A DNA stretch of 64,000 nt from Nibribacter roseus (GTDB lineage Bacteria; Bacteroidota; Bacteroidia; Cytophagales; Hymenobacteraceae), in assembly GCF_042662225.1 (NCBI RefSeq), contig NZ_JBHSYQ010000005.1, positions 62,001 to 126,000 of the forward strand. The letters run 5' to 3'. Below are positions 16,755 through 25,420 of this stretch, piece by piece; the stretch's first letter is position 1; each line of letters opens with the position of its first letter. Both the position numbers and the translations under genes were made by a program. The notes below the pieces were generated by a model. The model had not been told where the DNA came from, searched no databases, and worked only from the letters and a program-made list of their open reading frames with translations.

Positions 16755-17951
16755 ATGTTTGATTACCTGATAGTAGGGGCCGGTTTTGCCGGCAGTGTGT
16801 TAGCCGAGCGCCTTGCCCGGGTTTCTAACAAAAAAGTTTTAATCATAGACAAGCGCCCGCATATTGCCGGTAACGCCTATGACCATTATAATGAAGAAGG
16901 CATTCTAGTCCATAAATACGGACCGCACATCTTCCATACCAACTCTAAAGATGTGTTCGAATATCTGGGGCAGTTCACTGAGTGGCGCCCTTACGAGCAC
17001 CGCGTGCTGGCCAGTGTAGACGGGCAGCAGGTGCCCATGCCTATCAACCTGGATACCATCAACAAACTATACGGCCTCAGTCTTACCTCTTTTGAGCTGG
17101 ACAAATGGTTTGAGTCGGTGGCGGAGAAAGTAGACACCATCAGAACGTCTGAGGATGTGGTAGTGAGCAAAGTAGGGCGTGAGCTGTACGAGAAATTCTT
17201 CAAGAACTACACCCGTAAGCAGTGGGGCATGGACCCGTCGGAGCTGGATAAATCAGTGACCTCACGTGTGCCCACTCGCACCAACCGCGACGACCGCTAC
17301 TTCACCGACACCTACCAAGCCATGCCGCTGCACGGCTTCACCAAGATGTTTGAGAAGATGCTGGATCACCCCAACATCAAAATCATGCTCAACACCGACT
17401 ACCATGAAATACTGGACGTGATTCCGTTCAAAGAAATGATTTTTACGGGTCCGGTAGATGAGTACTTTGATTTTAAATATGGCAAGCTGCCGTACCGCTC
17501 ACTCGAGTTCAAACATGAAACGGTGAACAAAGAAGTATTTCAGCCGGTGGCGGTGGTGAACTACCCCAATGAGCAGCTGTATACCCGCGTGACTGAGTTT
17601 AAATACCTGACTGGTCAGCAGCACCCCAAAACGAGCCTGGTGTATGAATTCCCACGTGCCGAAGGCGATCCTTACTATCCGGTGCCCAAGCCTGAGAACG
17701 CGGAACTTTACAACAAATACAAGAAGCTGGCTGAAGCCACACCCAACGTGCATTTCGTGGGCCGATTGGCAACCTACAAATACTACAACATGGACCAGGT
17801 AGTGGCCCAAGCGCTGACCCTACACAAAAAGCTAACCGAGCTAGAGAAAGTGAAAGTGCCGGCCGTAGATGGAGTTGATGTGTTGCCTAAAGGCCTGCGC
17901 GATGCGCTAAATGGAAGTTCCACCAAAATCAGTACGAATGGTAAACATTGA
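16755..17951 (+). CDS. glf: UDP-galactopyranose mutase
   Basis: Flavoenzyme that converts UDP-galactopyranose to UDP-galactofuranose. The protein has 398 residues, with an N-terminal FAD-binding DYLIVGAGFAGSVLAERLA and IDKRPHIAGNAYD, the segment VHKYGPHIFHTNS with the substrate-site histidine and the C-terminal FVGRLATYKYYNMDQVVAQAL, all diagnostic for Glf. Cytoplasmic. The stop codon overlaps the next gene by 14 bp from the preferred start there, so the two are probably translated together. Galactofuranose is used in bacterial surface glycans; the end product here is not known. Confidence 0.96.
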   Translation: MFDYLIVGAGFAGSVLAERLARVSNKKVLIIDKRPHIAGNAYDHYNEEGILVHKYGPHIFHTNSKDVFEYLGQFTEWRPYEHRVLASVDGQQVPMPINLDTINKLYGLSLTSFELDKWFESVAEKVDTIRTSEDVVVSKVGRELYEKFFKNYTRKQWGMDPSELDKSVTSRVPTRTNRDDRYFTDTYQAMPLHGFTKMFEKMLDHPNIKIMLNTDYHEILDVIPFKEMIFTGPVDEYFDFKYGKLPYRSLEFKHETVNKEVFQPVAVVNYPNEQLYTRVTEFKYLTGQQHPKTSLVYEFPRAEGDPYYPVPKPENAELYNKYKKLAEATPNVHFVGRLATYKYYNMDQVVAQALTLHKKLTELEKVKVPAVDGVDVLPKGLRDALNGSSTKISTNGKH

Positions 17952-20184
17952 CCTTTGGGGCGGTGTGGAGTGTACCATTAACCGGGTAGGTGACCAGTAC
18001 TTTGACCAGCTCGCCCAAAGTGGACATAAAAGCCGATTATCAGACTTAGATCTCTTCGCAGATTTAGGCATCAAGAAAATACGGTATTCGGTGCTATGGG
18101 AAAGCGTAGCACCGGATCATCCGGAACAGCAAGACTGGAGCTGGGCCACCGAACGCCTGAACAAGCTCCGCGCGTTAGATATAGACCCTATTGTAGGTTT
18201 GCTGCACCATGGCAGCGGCCCGCGGTACACTAACTTACTAGATCAAGATTTCCCACAGAAATTTGCCGCCTATGCGCGGGCTGTGGCCCAACAGTTTCCG
18301 TGGGTGAATTACTACACTCCCGTTAACGAACCCCTAACCACTGCTCGGTTCAGCGCCCTCTACGGTCTCTGGTATCCGCACGCCAAAGACGATGCCTCTT
18401 TCCTGAAGGCCCTCCTGAACCAGATCAAAGGCACCAGACATGCCATGCAGGCCATCAGGGAAATAAATCCTGAGGCTAAATTAGTCCAGACAGATGACTT
18501 GGGCTACACCCAAAGCACGCCTGCCTTACAATACCAAGCCGATTTCGAAAATCACCGCCGCTGGCTCTCCTGGGATTTGCTATGCGGTAAGGTAAACCCG
18601 CAGCACCCGCTTTGGAAGTACTTATTGGCAGGAGGAATTCCGGAGGCAGAACTGTTAGACTTGGTAAAAGTACCCTGCCCACCTGAGGTGATAGGGGTGA
18701 ACTACTACGTCACCAGTGAGCGGTACTTAGACGAACACATCACTGATTACCCCCTGCACACGCATGGCAGTAACGGCCGGCATCGCTACGCCGATGTAGA
18801 AACCGTACGCGTGGGGCATGCCCAGCCGCTGGGGGTGCAGAACATTCTGGCGCAAGCTTGTGAACGATACCCTGATAGTGCTATAGCTATTACCGAAGCC
18901 CACTTGTGCTGTACCCGCGAAGAGCAGATGCGCTGGTTAGCTGAAGTGTGGGATTCTGCCCTGTTTTTGAAAAATCAGGGCAAAAACGTGTTGGCGGTAA
19001 CGGCTTGGTCTCTGCTGGGGGCATTTGACTGGAATACTCTCTTAACTGAGCAACGTGGCTTTTATGAACCCGGTGTGTTTGATGTGCGAACCGGAGTGCC
19101 TGAACCCAACGCCGTGGCCAAGCTGATGAAGGATTTGTCCTCTAATGCGCCACGCCACCCCGTGTTGCAGATAGACGGCTGGTGGAAACGAACCTGTCGC
19201 ACTCTTTTCCCGGCCCCGCCTGAAGTACCTGAGAAGTGGTGTGTCGCTGACCAAGCGGCGTTGCCAAAAACAAAAATAGAGCCACTGCTCATAACAGGTG
19301 CAACTGGTACCCTAGGTAAAGCCTTCGCCCGCATTTGTGATGAGCGTGGAATCCCATACGTACTGCTCTCACGGCAAGAAATGGACATAACGGAGGAGGC
19401 TTCGGTAGAAAAAGCTTTGCAGAAATATGGACCTTGGGCAGTGGTAAACACCGCTGGTTATGTGCGGGTAGACCAAGCCGAGTTAGAGCCAGAAACTTGC
19501 TATCGTGAAAACGCACTGGGGCCCGTTAACTTGGCAAAGCACTGCCGTGCCAGAGGCATTCAGCTGGTAACTTTTTCTTCTGATTTAGTATTTGACGGGC
19601 AAAATAAAGGGGGCTATCATGAAACAGATCAACCCAACCCGCTCAATGTGTATGGCAGCAGCAAAGCATTAGCCGAAGAACAGGTTTTGGCCGCCATGCC
19701 AAAGGCTTTGATCATAAGAACCAGCGCTTTCTTCGGCCCTTGGGATGAGCATAACTTTGTTTACCAAGCCTTGAAGACCATAGCCCATAAAGAATTTTTT
19801 CAAGCTGCGGATGATACTTATATCACTCCCACCTACGTGCCAGACTTAGTTCAAACCACAGTTGACCTTTTGCTGGATGAGGAGAGCGGCATTTGGCATA
19901 TAGCCAACAGCGGTACGTACTCATGGGCACAACTAGCCGAACTGGCTGCCACTGTGGCTGGTTTAGAACCTCACCCTTGGCTACAGCCAGTTTCACAGGA
20001 GTCGCTTGACCTGTCTGCCCTCAGGCCTGCCAATTCGGCCTTGGCTACAGGTAAAAGAGCCAACTTACCTAGAGTGGAGGACGCACTTCTACGCTATCTA
20101 AGAGCCACTGAATTTGCTTTCAGACCGTCAGAACCATTGGTAGATACTACTGAAGATGATGAGCTATTGGCCGCGCATGCATAG
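17938..20184 (+). CDS. Fusion protein: GH1-like glycosidase + RmlD-like sugar reductase
   Basis: 748 residues. The N-terminal domain (about 1-400) resembles family 1 glycoside hydrolases: YYTPVNEP has the acid/base Glu131, GVNYYVTSE is the family segment near 264, and AITEAH carries a Glu320 at the nucleophile position, although the usual TENG is TEAH. The C-terminal domain (about 450-740) is a short-chain NAD(P)-dependent reductase like RmlD (dTDP-4-dehydrorhamnose reductase): ITGATGTLGK, NTAGYVRVDQAE, TFSSDLVFDG and catalytic YGSSK (Tyr572, Lys576). No signal peptide, so probably cytoplasmic. The start 17938 overlaps glf by 14 bp; ATG at 17911 is possible. A combined making or trimming role in a deoxysugar or galactofuranose glycoside is inference. 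Confidence 0.85.
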   Translation: MVNIDLWGGVECTINRVGDQYFDQLAQSGHKSRLSDLDLFADLGIKKIRYSVLWESVAPDHPEQQDWSWATERLNKLRALDIDPIVGLLHHGSGPRYTNLLDQDFPQKFAAYARAVAQQFPWVNYYTPVNEPLTTARFSALYGLWYPHAKDDASFLKALLNQIKGTRHAMQAIREINPEAKLVQTDDLGYTQSTPALQYQADFENHRRWLSWDLLCGKVNPQHPLWKYLLAGGIPEAELLDLVKVPCPPEVIGVNYYVTSERYLDEHITDYPLHTHGSNGRHRYADVETVRVGHAQPLGVQNILAQACERYPDSAIAITEAHLCCTREEQMRWLAEVWDSALFLKNQGKNVLAVTAWSLLGAFDWNTLLTEQRGFYEPGVFDVRTGVPEPNAVAKLMKDLSSNAPRHPVLQIDGWWKRTCRTLFPAPPEVPEKWCVADQAALPKTKIEPLLITGATGTLGKAFARICDERGIPYVLLSRQEMDITEEASVEKALQKYGPWAVVNTAGYVRVDQAELEPETCYRENALGPVNLAKHCRARGIQLVTFSSDLVFDGQNKGGYHETDQPNPLNVYGSSKALAEEQVLAAMPKALIIRTSAFFGPWDEHNFVYQALKTIAHKEFFQAADDTYITPTYVPDLVQTTVDLLLDEESGIWHIANSGTYSWAQLAELAATVAGLEPHPWLQPVSQESLDLSALRPANSALATGKRANLPRVEDALLRYLRATEFAFRPSEPLVDTTEDDELLAAHA

Positions 20185-20202
20185 ATATACGAAGAGCATG
20201 AT

Positions 20203-20249
20203 CCCCTGTTTTAGCCCTTCTTTTTAAAAAGTAGGGTCAAAACAGGGGG
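20203..20249. repeat. Intergenic palindromic repeat, copy 11
   Basis: 18 bp behind the fusion gene. Outer arms CCCCTGTTTT and AAAACAGGGG, then GCCCTTC against GTAGGGT: a copy-specific extension with compensated core changes. Confidence 0.9.
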
Positions 20250-20346
20250 TATTTTAATTTTAGAGATTAGATTTTTCTCCTGCCTCAAAGCTTAAGTACC
20301 TTAGTTGGTTCTGATCCTACATACCCCCATTTTTTTCTATTCCTTT

Positions 20347-20385
20347 CTGTTTTCGGCCTCTTTTCCAAAAATCAGCTCCGAAACA
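20347..20385. repeat. Intergenic palindromic repeat, copy 12
   Basis: Second copy in the same gap. CTGTTTTCGGCCTCTTTT with AAAAATCAGCTCCGAAACA, moderately decayed. Confidence 0.75.
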
Positions 20386-20506
20386 TCTCCTCTCCCTTGC
20401 CTTCGTACAAACAAAATCAGGCTATTTCTGACATCCCGTCAGGCGCGGGGCACTAATGCAAACATGGTATTGTTTTAGCTAACTAGAGAATGTCGGAAAA
20501 TCCGCT

Positions 20507-20514
20507 TATTTTTG
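20507..20514 (+). promoter_or_regulatory. -7 box for secA
   Basis: TATTTTTG matches TAnnTTTG, 33 bp before the secA ATG. No TTG at the expected -33 spacing. Confidence 0.45.
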
Positions 20515-20547
20515 AAATTGAATTAAGTACGTCTTAAATAGCTTTAT

Positions 20548-23500
20548 ATGTTTGATTTTTTTGGGAAGACAGTCGCCAAGATTTTCGGTACCAAATCGGA
20601 GCGGGATATTAAGGGGGTAATGCCCTATGTGGCCCTTATAAACGAAGAGTTTGCCAAATTGGCCGCCTTGTCTGATGACCAGCTTCGGGCCCGTACCCAA
20701 GAGGTGCAAGCGGTTATTGCCGAGCGTCTGAAACCCATTGACGATAAAATTGCCGCGCTTCGCCAGCGTATAGAAGACGAGCCTGAACTAGATATCACCC
20801 AGAAGGAAGATATCTTTTTGGAGATAGATCAACTAGAGAAGGATCGTAACAAAGATCTGGAAGTAGTACTCATGGAAGTGCTGCCGCAGGCCTTTGCCAT
20901 TGTAAAGGAAACTGCCCGCCGCTTCAAAGAGAATGGTCAATTGACCGTTACCGCTACTGAGCTTGACCATGAATTTGCTTCGCGCAAGTCAAACGTGCAG
21001 ATAAACGGCGACAAAGCCGTGTGGGCGAACAAATGGAATGCCGCCGGTACCGAAGTAACCTGGGACATGCTGCATTATGATGTGCAGCTGATTGGTGGTA
21101 TTGTATTGCACCAAGGTAAAATTGCCGAGATGGCCACGGGTGAAGGTAAAACGTTGGTGGCTACGCTGCCGGCTTTCCTGAACGCCTTGGCAAAACGTGG
21201 CGTGCACGTAGTAACTGTGAACGATTACCTGGCCAAGCGTGACTCTGAGTGGATGGCGCCATTATTTGAGTTCCACGGCATCACCATTGACTGCATTGAC
21301 AAACACCAGCCTAATACCGATGCCCGCCGCAAAGCTTATTTAGCGGATATCACCTACGGTACCAACAATGAATTTGGCTTTGATTACCTGCGTGACAACA
21401 TGTCGCGTGAGCCGGGTGAGTTGGTGCAGCGCAAGCACCACTACGCCATGGTAGATGAGGTGGACTCTGTATTGATTGACGATGCCCGTACCCCGTTGAT
21501 TATTTCTGGCCCAGTGCCACGTGGCGATGAGCACGAATTCCACACCCTGAAGCCAAGAGTATCTGCTCTGGTAGAGGCGCAGCGTAAATTGGTGAGCAAT
21601 TACCTGGTAGAGGCCAAGCGCCTGATTAAAGAAGGAAACGAGAAAGAAGGCGGTTTGTCTTTGTTCCGTGCCTACCGTGGTTTGCCAAAAAACAAGCCTT
21701 TGATTAAGTTCTTGAGTGAGACCGGTGTTCGCCAGATTTTGCTGAAGACAGAGGCGTTCTACCTGCAAGACCACTCGCGTCAAATGCCGGAGGCCGACAA
21801 GCCTTTGTACTTCACCATTGACGAGAAACACAACCAGATTGAACTGACCGAAAAAGGTATTGACCTGATTACCGGCCAGGGCGAAGACCCGAATTTGTTC
21901 ATTTTGCCAGACATCGGGACGGAAATTGCCAACATAGAGAACAACAACGGGCTTTCTGAAGAAGAGAAACTGCACCAGAAAGAACGGTTAATCCAGGATT
22001 ACCAGGAGAAAACCCAGCGGGTGCACACTATTAACCAGTTGCTCAAAGCTTACACCTTGTTTGAGAAGGATACGGAGTACATCGTGACCGAAGACCGCAA
22101 GGTGAAAATTGTAGATGAGCAAACGGGTCGTGTGATGGAAGGCCGCCGGTATTCAGACGGTTTGCACCAAGCTATTGAGGCAAAGGAAAACGTGCGCGTG
22201 GAAGATGCCACCCAAACCTATGCTACGGTAACCCTACAGAACTACTTCAGAATGTACCACAAGCTGGCCGGTATGACCGGTACTGCTGAGACAGAGGCCG
22301 GTGAGTTCTGGGAAATCTATAAGTTGGACGTGGTGGTGATACCAACCAACCGCGTAGCCCAACGCAAAGACGAGCACGACAAGGTATATAAAACCACCCG
22401 TGAGAAATATAACGCCGTAGCTGAAGAAATTCAGGAACTGACTAAACAAGGTCGTCCGGTGCTGGTAGGTACCACTTCCGTAGAAATTTCTGAACTGGTA
22501 AGCCGTATGCTGAAAATGCGCGGAATTCCGCACCAGGTTCTGAATGCCAAGCATCACCAGCGGGAGGCCGAGATTGTGGCCGAAGCCGGTAAACCGGGTG
22601 CCGTGACCATTGCTACCAACATGGCGGGTCGTGGTACAGATATTAAGCTGGCTCCGGAATCTAAAGCCGCGGGCGGATTGGCCATTATTGGTACCGAACG
22701 TCACGAATCACGTCGCGTTGACCGCCAGCTGCGTGGTCGTGCCGGTCGTCAGGGAGACCCAGGTTCATCGCAGTTCTTCGTGTCACTGGAAGACAGCTTA
22801 ATGCGTCTGTTCGGTTCTGACCGCATCGCCCGCTTGATGGACCGCATGGGTCTGGAGGAAGGCGAAGTGATTCAGCACTCCATGATCACCAACTCTATTG
22901 AGCGTGCGCAGAAGAAGGTGGAGGAAAACAACTTCGGTACCCGTAAGCGCTTGCTGGAGTACGACGACGTGATGAACGCCCAGCGTGAAGTGGTGTACAA
23001 ACGCCGCCGCAACGCCCTATACGGGGAGCGTCTGGAGCTGGATATCTGGCTCATGATTGACGAAACCGCCACTGACATTGTGCAGACCTATAAAGCCACC
23101 GGCAACCACGATGACTTCACGCTGCACATCATCCGCGTGTTCGGGTTTAACACTGGCATTACTGCCGAAGACTTGGTTGGTCAGCCAGTAGATTCGTTGA
23201 TAGACCGCCTGTACAATGAGGCGCTGGATTTCTATCAAGAGAAGAATGAGCGCATCATGCAGCAGTCAGCCCCAATCATGGCAGACATTTATGCCAACCG
23301 TGGTCCTATGATTGAGAACATAGCCGTTCCATTCTCTGACGGTCGCCGCCAGATAACGGCCGTGGCCAACCTGGAGAAAGTAGTAAACAGCGGTGGCCGT
23401 GAGTTGATCAAAACCATGGAGAAAGTCATTTCCCTGGCCACCATTGACCAAGCCTGGACCCAGCACCTCCGCGAAATGGACGACCTGAAGCAGAGCGTTC

Positions 23501-23922
23501 AAAATGCGGTATACGAGCAGAAAGACCCGCTCTTGATTTATAAGTTTGAGTCGTTCCAGCTGTTCAAGCGTATGATTGCCAAGGTGAACGAAGAAACAGT
23601 ATCGTTCTTGTTCAAGGCAGATTTACCAGTGCAGCAGGAGCAGCCCGTGCAGGAAGCCCGCCAAGCTCCGGCACCTAAAGCACCTAAACTGAACGTGCAG
23701 AAGGAAGAAGTGCACTCTACCTTAGAAGAAAATCATCCGCCAATGCCGGCTATGCCACAGGCGCCTGTTCAAAAGCAGGCCCCCATAAGGGTAGAGAAAA
23801 CCATTGGCCGTAATGATAAGGTGAGTGTGCAGTACATGGACGGCCGCGTAGTAAAAGACGTGAAGTTCAAGAACGTAGAAAACGATTTGCTCAACAACCG
23901 TTGCGTGATCATTGAAGACTAA
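20548..23922 (+). CDS. secA: Preprotein translocase ATPase SecA
   Basis: Motor ATPase that drives unfolded preproteins through SecYEG. 1124 residues; longer than the about 900 of E. coli because of insertions, including one in the preprotein-crosslinking region (about 320-440), common in Bacteroidota. Walker A is MATGEGKTLVA near 200, Walker B is VDEVDSVLIDDARTPLIISG near 300, and helicase-like motifs follow (TNMAGRGTDIKLAP, LRGRAGRQGDPG). The C-terminus has a Pro/Ala/Gln-rich linker and IGRND, but the usual cysteine zinc motif after IGRND is replaced by KVSVQYMDGRVVKDVKFKN and a Cys-Val ending. It is coupled to deoC one base after the stop. Confidence 0.97.
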   Translation: MFDFFGKTVAKIFGTKSERDIKGVMPYVALINEEFAKLAALSDDQLRARTQEVQAVIAERLKPIDDKIAALRQRIEDEPELDITQKEDIFLEIDQLEKDRNKDLEVVLMEVLPQAFAIVKETARRFKENGQLTVTATELDHEFASRKSNVQINGDKAVWANKWNAAGTEVTWDMLHYDVQLIGGIVLHQGKIAEMATGEGKTLVATLPAFLNALAKRGVHVVTVNDYLAKRDSEWMAPLFEFHGITIDCIDKHQPNTDARRKAYLADITYGTNNEFGFDYLRDNMSREPGELVQRKHHYAMVDEVDSVLIDDARTPLIISGPVPRGDEHEFHTLKPRVSALVEAQRKLVSNYLVEAKRLIKEGNEKEGGLSLFRAYRGLPKNKPLIKFLSETGVRQILLKTEAFYLQDHSRQMPEADKPLYFTIDEKHNQIELTEKGIDLITGQGEDPNLFILPDIGTEIANIENNNGLSEEEKLHQKERLIQDYQEKTQRVHTINQLLKAYTLFEKDTEYIVTEDRKVKIVDEQTGRVMEGRRYSDGLHQAIEAKENVRVEDATQTYATVTLQNYFRMYHKLAGMTGTAETEAGEFWEIYKLDVVVIPTNRVAQRKDEHDKVYKTTREKYNAVAEEIQELTKQGRPVLVGTTSVEISELVSRMLKMRGIPHQVLNAKHHQREAEIVAEAGKPGAVTIATNMAGRGTDIKLAPESKAAGGLAIIGTERHESRRVDRQLRGRAGRQGDPGSSQFFVSLEDSLMRLFGSDRIARLMDRMGLEEGEVIQHSMITNSIERAQKKVEENNFGTRKRLLEYDDVMNAQREVVYKRRRNALYGERLELDIWLMIDETATDIVQTYKATGNHDDFTLHIIRVFGFNTGITAEDLVGQPVDSLIDRLYNEALDFYQEKNERIMQQSAPIMADIYANRGPMIENIAVPFSDGRRQITAVANLEKVVNSGGRELIKTMEKVISLATIDQAWTQHLREMDDLKQSVQNAVYEQKDPLLIYKFESFQLFKRMIAKVNEETVSFLFKADLPVQQEQPVQEARQAPAPKAPKLNVQKEEVHSTLEENHPPMPAMPQAPVQKQAPIRVEKTIGRNDKVSVQYMDGRVVKDVKFKNVENDLLNNRCVIIED

Positions 23923-23923
23923 C

Positions 23924-24583
23924 GTGCCTATAGCACCAGAGCAGAGTTTGGCGCCGTACATAGATCATACGGTGCTCAAGCCAGACACAACCCAAGCCAT
24001 GGTGGCACAGCTTTGTGAAGAAGCTGTTCACCATAGGTTTGCGGCCGTTTGCGTGCCACCTTGTTTCGTGAAGCAGGCAGTGGCGGCTCTGCAAGATACC
24101 GGGGTTCAAGTGGCCACGGTAGTAGGTTTTCCGCTGGGGTACCAGTTAGCCAAGGTGAAATTTTTTGAGGCGCATCAAGCCTTAACTGAAGGTGCTACGG
24201 AGATAGATGTGGTCATGAATATTGCCGCATTCAAATCAGGCAAGCACGAAGAGGTGCTGTCTGAACTGCAGGAGCTGAGCACGCTGTGCCACTTTAAAAA
24301 TGCAGTGCTGAAGGTCATTATTGAAACTGCTTTGTTGAGCCCAGAGGAAATAGTGCAGGCTTGCAAAATATGCGAAGAAGCGGAAGCTGATTATGTGAAA
24401 ACTTCCACTGGTTTTGCCTCCGGTGGTGCACAGGTAGAAGATATTCTGCTCATGCGGGCTACTTTATCAAAGCATATAAAAATAAAAGCATCGGGCGGAA
24501 TCAAAACCAAGGAAGCCGCCCTTGCGTTGGTGAAAGCCGGAGCCGACCGGATTGGAACATCTTCCGGCGTATCGTTGCTATGA
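23924..24583 (+). CDS. deoC: Deoxyribose-phosphate aldolase
   Basis: Cleaves 2-deoxyribose-5-phosphate to glyceraldehyde-3-phosphate and acetaldehyde in deoxynucleoside catabolism. 219 residues. The Schiff-base lysine is in ADYVKTSTGFASGGA (Lys159 from the GTG start), and the other family blocks are YIDHTVLKPD, TVVGFPLG, GATEIDVVMNI and KIKASGGIKT. The start is probably GTG at 23924, one base after the secA stop; TTG at 23912 would overlap secA by 11 bp. Being coupled to secA is unusual for a nucleoside gene and may only reflect compact gene packing. The following lipoprotein gene overlaps its stop by 4 bp. Confidence 0.95.
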   Translation: MPIAPEQSLAPYIDHTVLKPDTTQAMVAQLCEEAVHHRFAAVCVPPCFVKQAVAALQDTGVQVATVVGFPLGYQLAKVKFFEAHQALTEGATEIDVVMNIAAFKSGKHEEVLSELQELSTLCHFKNAVLKVIIETALLSPEEIVQACKICEEAEADYVKTSTGFASGGAQVEDILLMRATLSKHIKIKASGGIKTKEAALALVKAGADRIGTSSGVSLL

Positions 24584-25222
24584 CATTGGAAAACATGACC
24601 TCAAGATTTTTATCGCTTTTGTGCGCCGTGGCCCTAATGGGTTGTGCCGCCGGTGGCAGTACTTCTTCCAGCAACACGGGGGCAGGTTCTACTGATACAA
24701 ACGTGAACGCCAAAGGTGGTACCGCTACCACACTCACTAACATAGAGCAATACCNNNNNNNNNNNNNNNNNNNNNNNNNNNNNNNNNNNNNNNNNNNNNN
24801 NNNNNNNNNNNNNNNNNNNNNNNNNNNNNNNNNNNNNNNNNNNNNNNNNNNNNNNTTTCCCGGCAGCGCCGTCTGCCTCAGCTCCGGCTGCCGCCCCGGT
24901 AGCTCCTACCCGCCACATCCGTAATGAAGTAACCGTACTCATGGATAGTGTGGCGCAGGTACAGAAAAACATCCGCTACGCCTCTGGCTACCGAATTCTG
25001 GCCTATACCGGAATAGAACGTAAAGCCGCTATGGATTTGCGAAACGCAATCATTCAGCGTTTGCCCGAGGAAAAAGATTACCTGACATACAAGCAGCCTA
25101 CTTACCAACTGAAAATTGGTGATTTCTTTACCCGGGTAGAGGCTCAGGCCGCCCTCTCAAAGATTCAAGATTTGTTGCCAAGAGCAATGTTGGTGCAGGA
25201 AACCATTAATATTCCGAAGTAA
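24580..25222 (+). CDS. SPOR-domain lipoprotein, interrupted by assembly gap
   Basis: N-terminal part: a lipoprotein signal peptide with lipobox LMGCAAG (start ATG 24580 overlapping the deoC stop as ATGA, or ATG 24595), then a Ser/Thr/Gly-rich linker. The sequence is then lost in 101 N (24755-24855). Behind the gap the frame is shifted relative to the start, with a Pro/Ala-rich stretch FPAAPSASAPAAAPVAPTR and a C-terminal SPOR-like domain (YRILAYTGIERKAAMDLRNA ... YQLKIGDFFTRVEAQAALS). SPOR domains bind denuded peptidoglycan glycans at division sites. The frame change is explained by the arbitrary gap length, so one gene is assumed. A terminator follows. Confidence 0.75.
24755..24855. other. 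Assembly gap (101 N)
   Basis: Unresolved bases inside the SPOR lipoprotein gene. The true length is unknown; the flanking sequence is Pro/Ala and Thr-rich low complexity, which may have defeated assembly. Confidence 0.99.
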
Positions 25223-25267
25223 TTTTTTAGACGTTTTTTAGAAGACACAAGACGTAAGACTTCTTTG

Positions 25268-25314
25268 GACGCCGTGTAAGTTTCTCTTTTAGAAACTACA
25301 CGGCGTTTTCTTTT
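25268..25314 (+). terminator. Intrinsic terminator behind the secA-deoC-SPOR unit
   Basis: Stem GACGCCGTGTAAGTTTCT with AGAAACTACACGGCGTTTT, one unpaired base, followed by TTCTTTT. Confidence 0.82.
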
Positions 25315-25385
25315 ATAAACTTTTCCGCAGTTTCAAGCTTGTGTTAAGAAAAAGAGACCCAAAACAGCGGAAAAATTTTTATCCC

Positions 25386-25393
25386 TACCTTTG
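25386..25393 (+). promoter_or_regulatory. -7 box for the M20 peptidase gene
   Basis: TACCTTTG, exact TAnnTTTG, 27 bp before the ATG at 25421. Confidence 0.6.
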
Positions 25394-25420
25394 TGACATA
25401 ATAGTTCTACCGTCTTTGCC

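Larger units (their letters stand above)
20185..20547. other. Intergenic region with two palindromic repeats
   Basis: 363 bp between the fusion gene and secA, same strand. It holds palindromic repeat copies 11 and 12 and, near its end, the secA -7 box. Nothing else is recognised. Confidence 0.8.

Noticed and set aside
18958..18981. Palindrome-like sequence inside the GH1/RmlD gene resembling the repeat family
   Set aside because: It encodes conserved-looking residues in frame and lacks the left GTTTT arm; likely coincidental with codons for FLKNQGK.
21340..21975. Long open frame (211 codons) antisense to secA
   Set aside because: It is a shadow of secA codon usage with no initiation context and no recognisable domain; similar antisense frames lie in many genes here.
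24580..25222. Frameshift or pseudogene in the SPOR gene
   Set aside because: The two halves differ in frame only because the N run has arbitrary length.
25326..25371. A further palindromic repeat behind the SPOR gene
   Set aside because: CCGCAGTTT and AAAACAGCGG pair at the ends, but the middle has lost the pattern; not counted as a copy.
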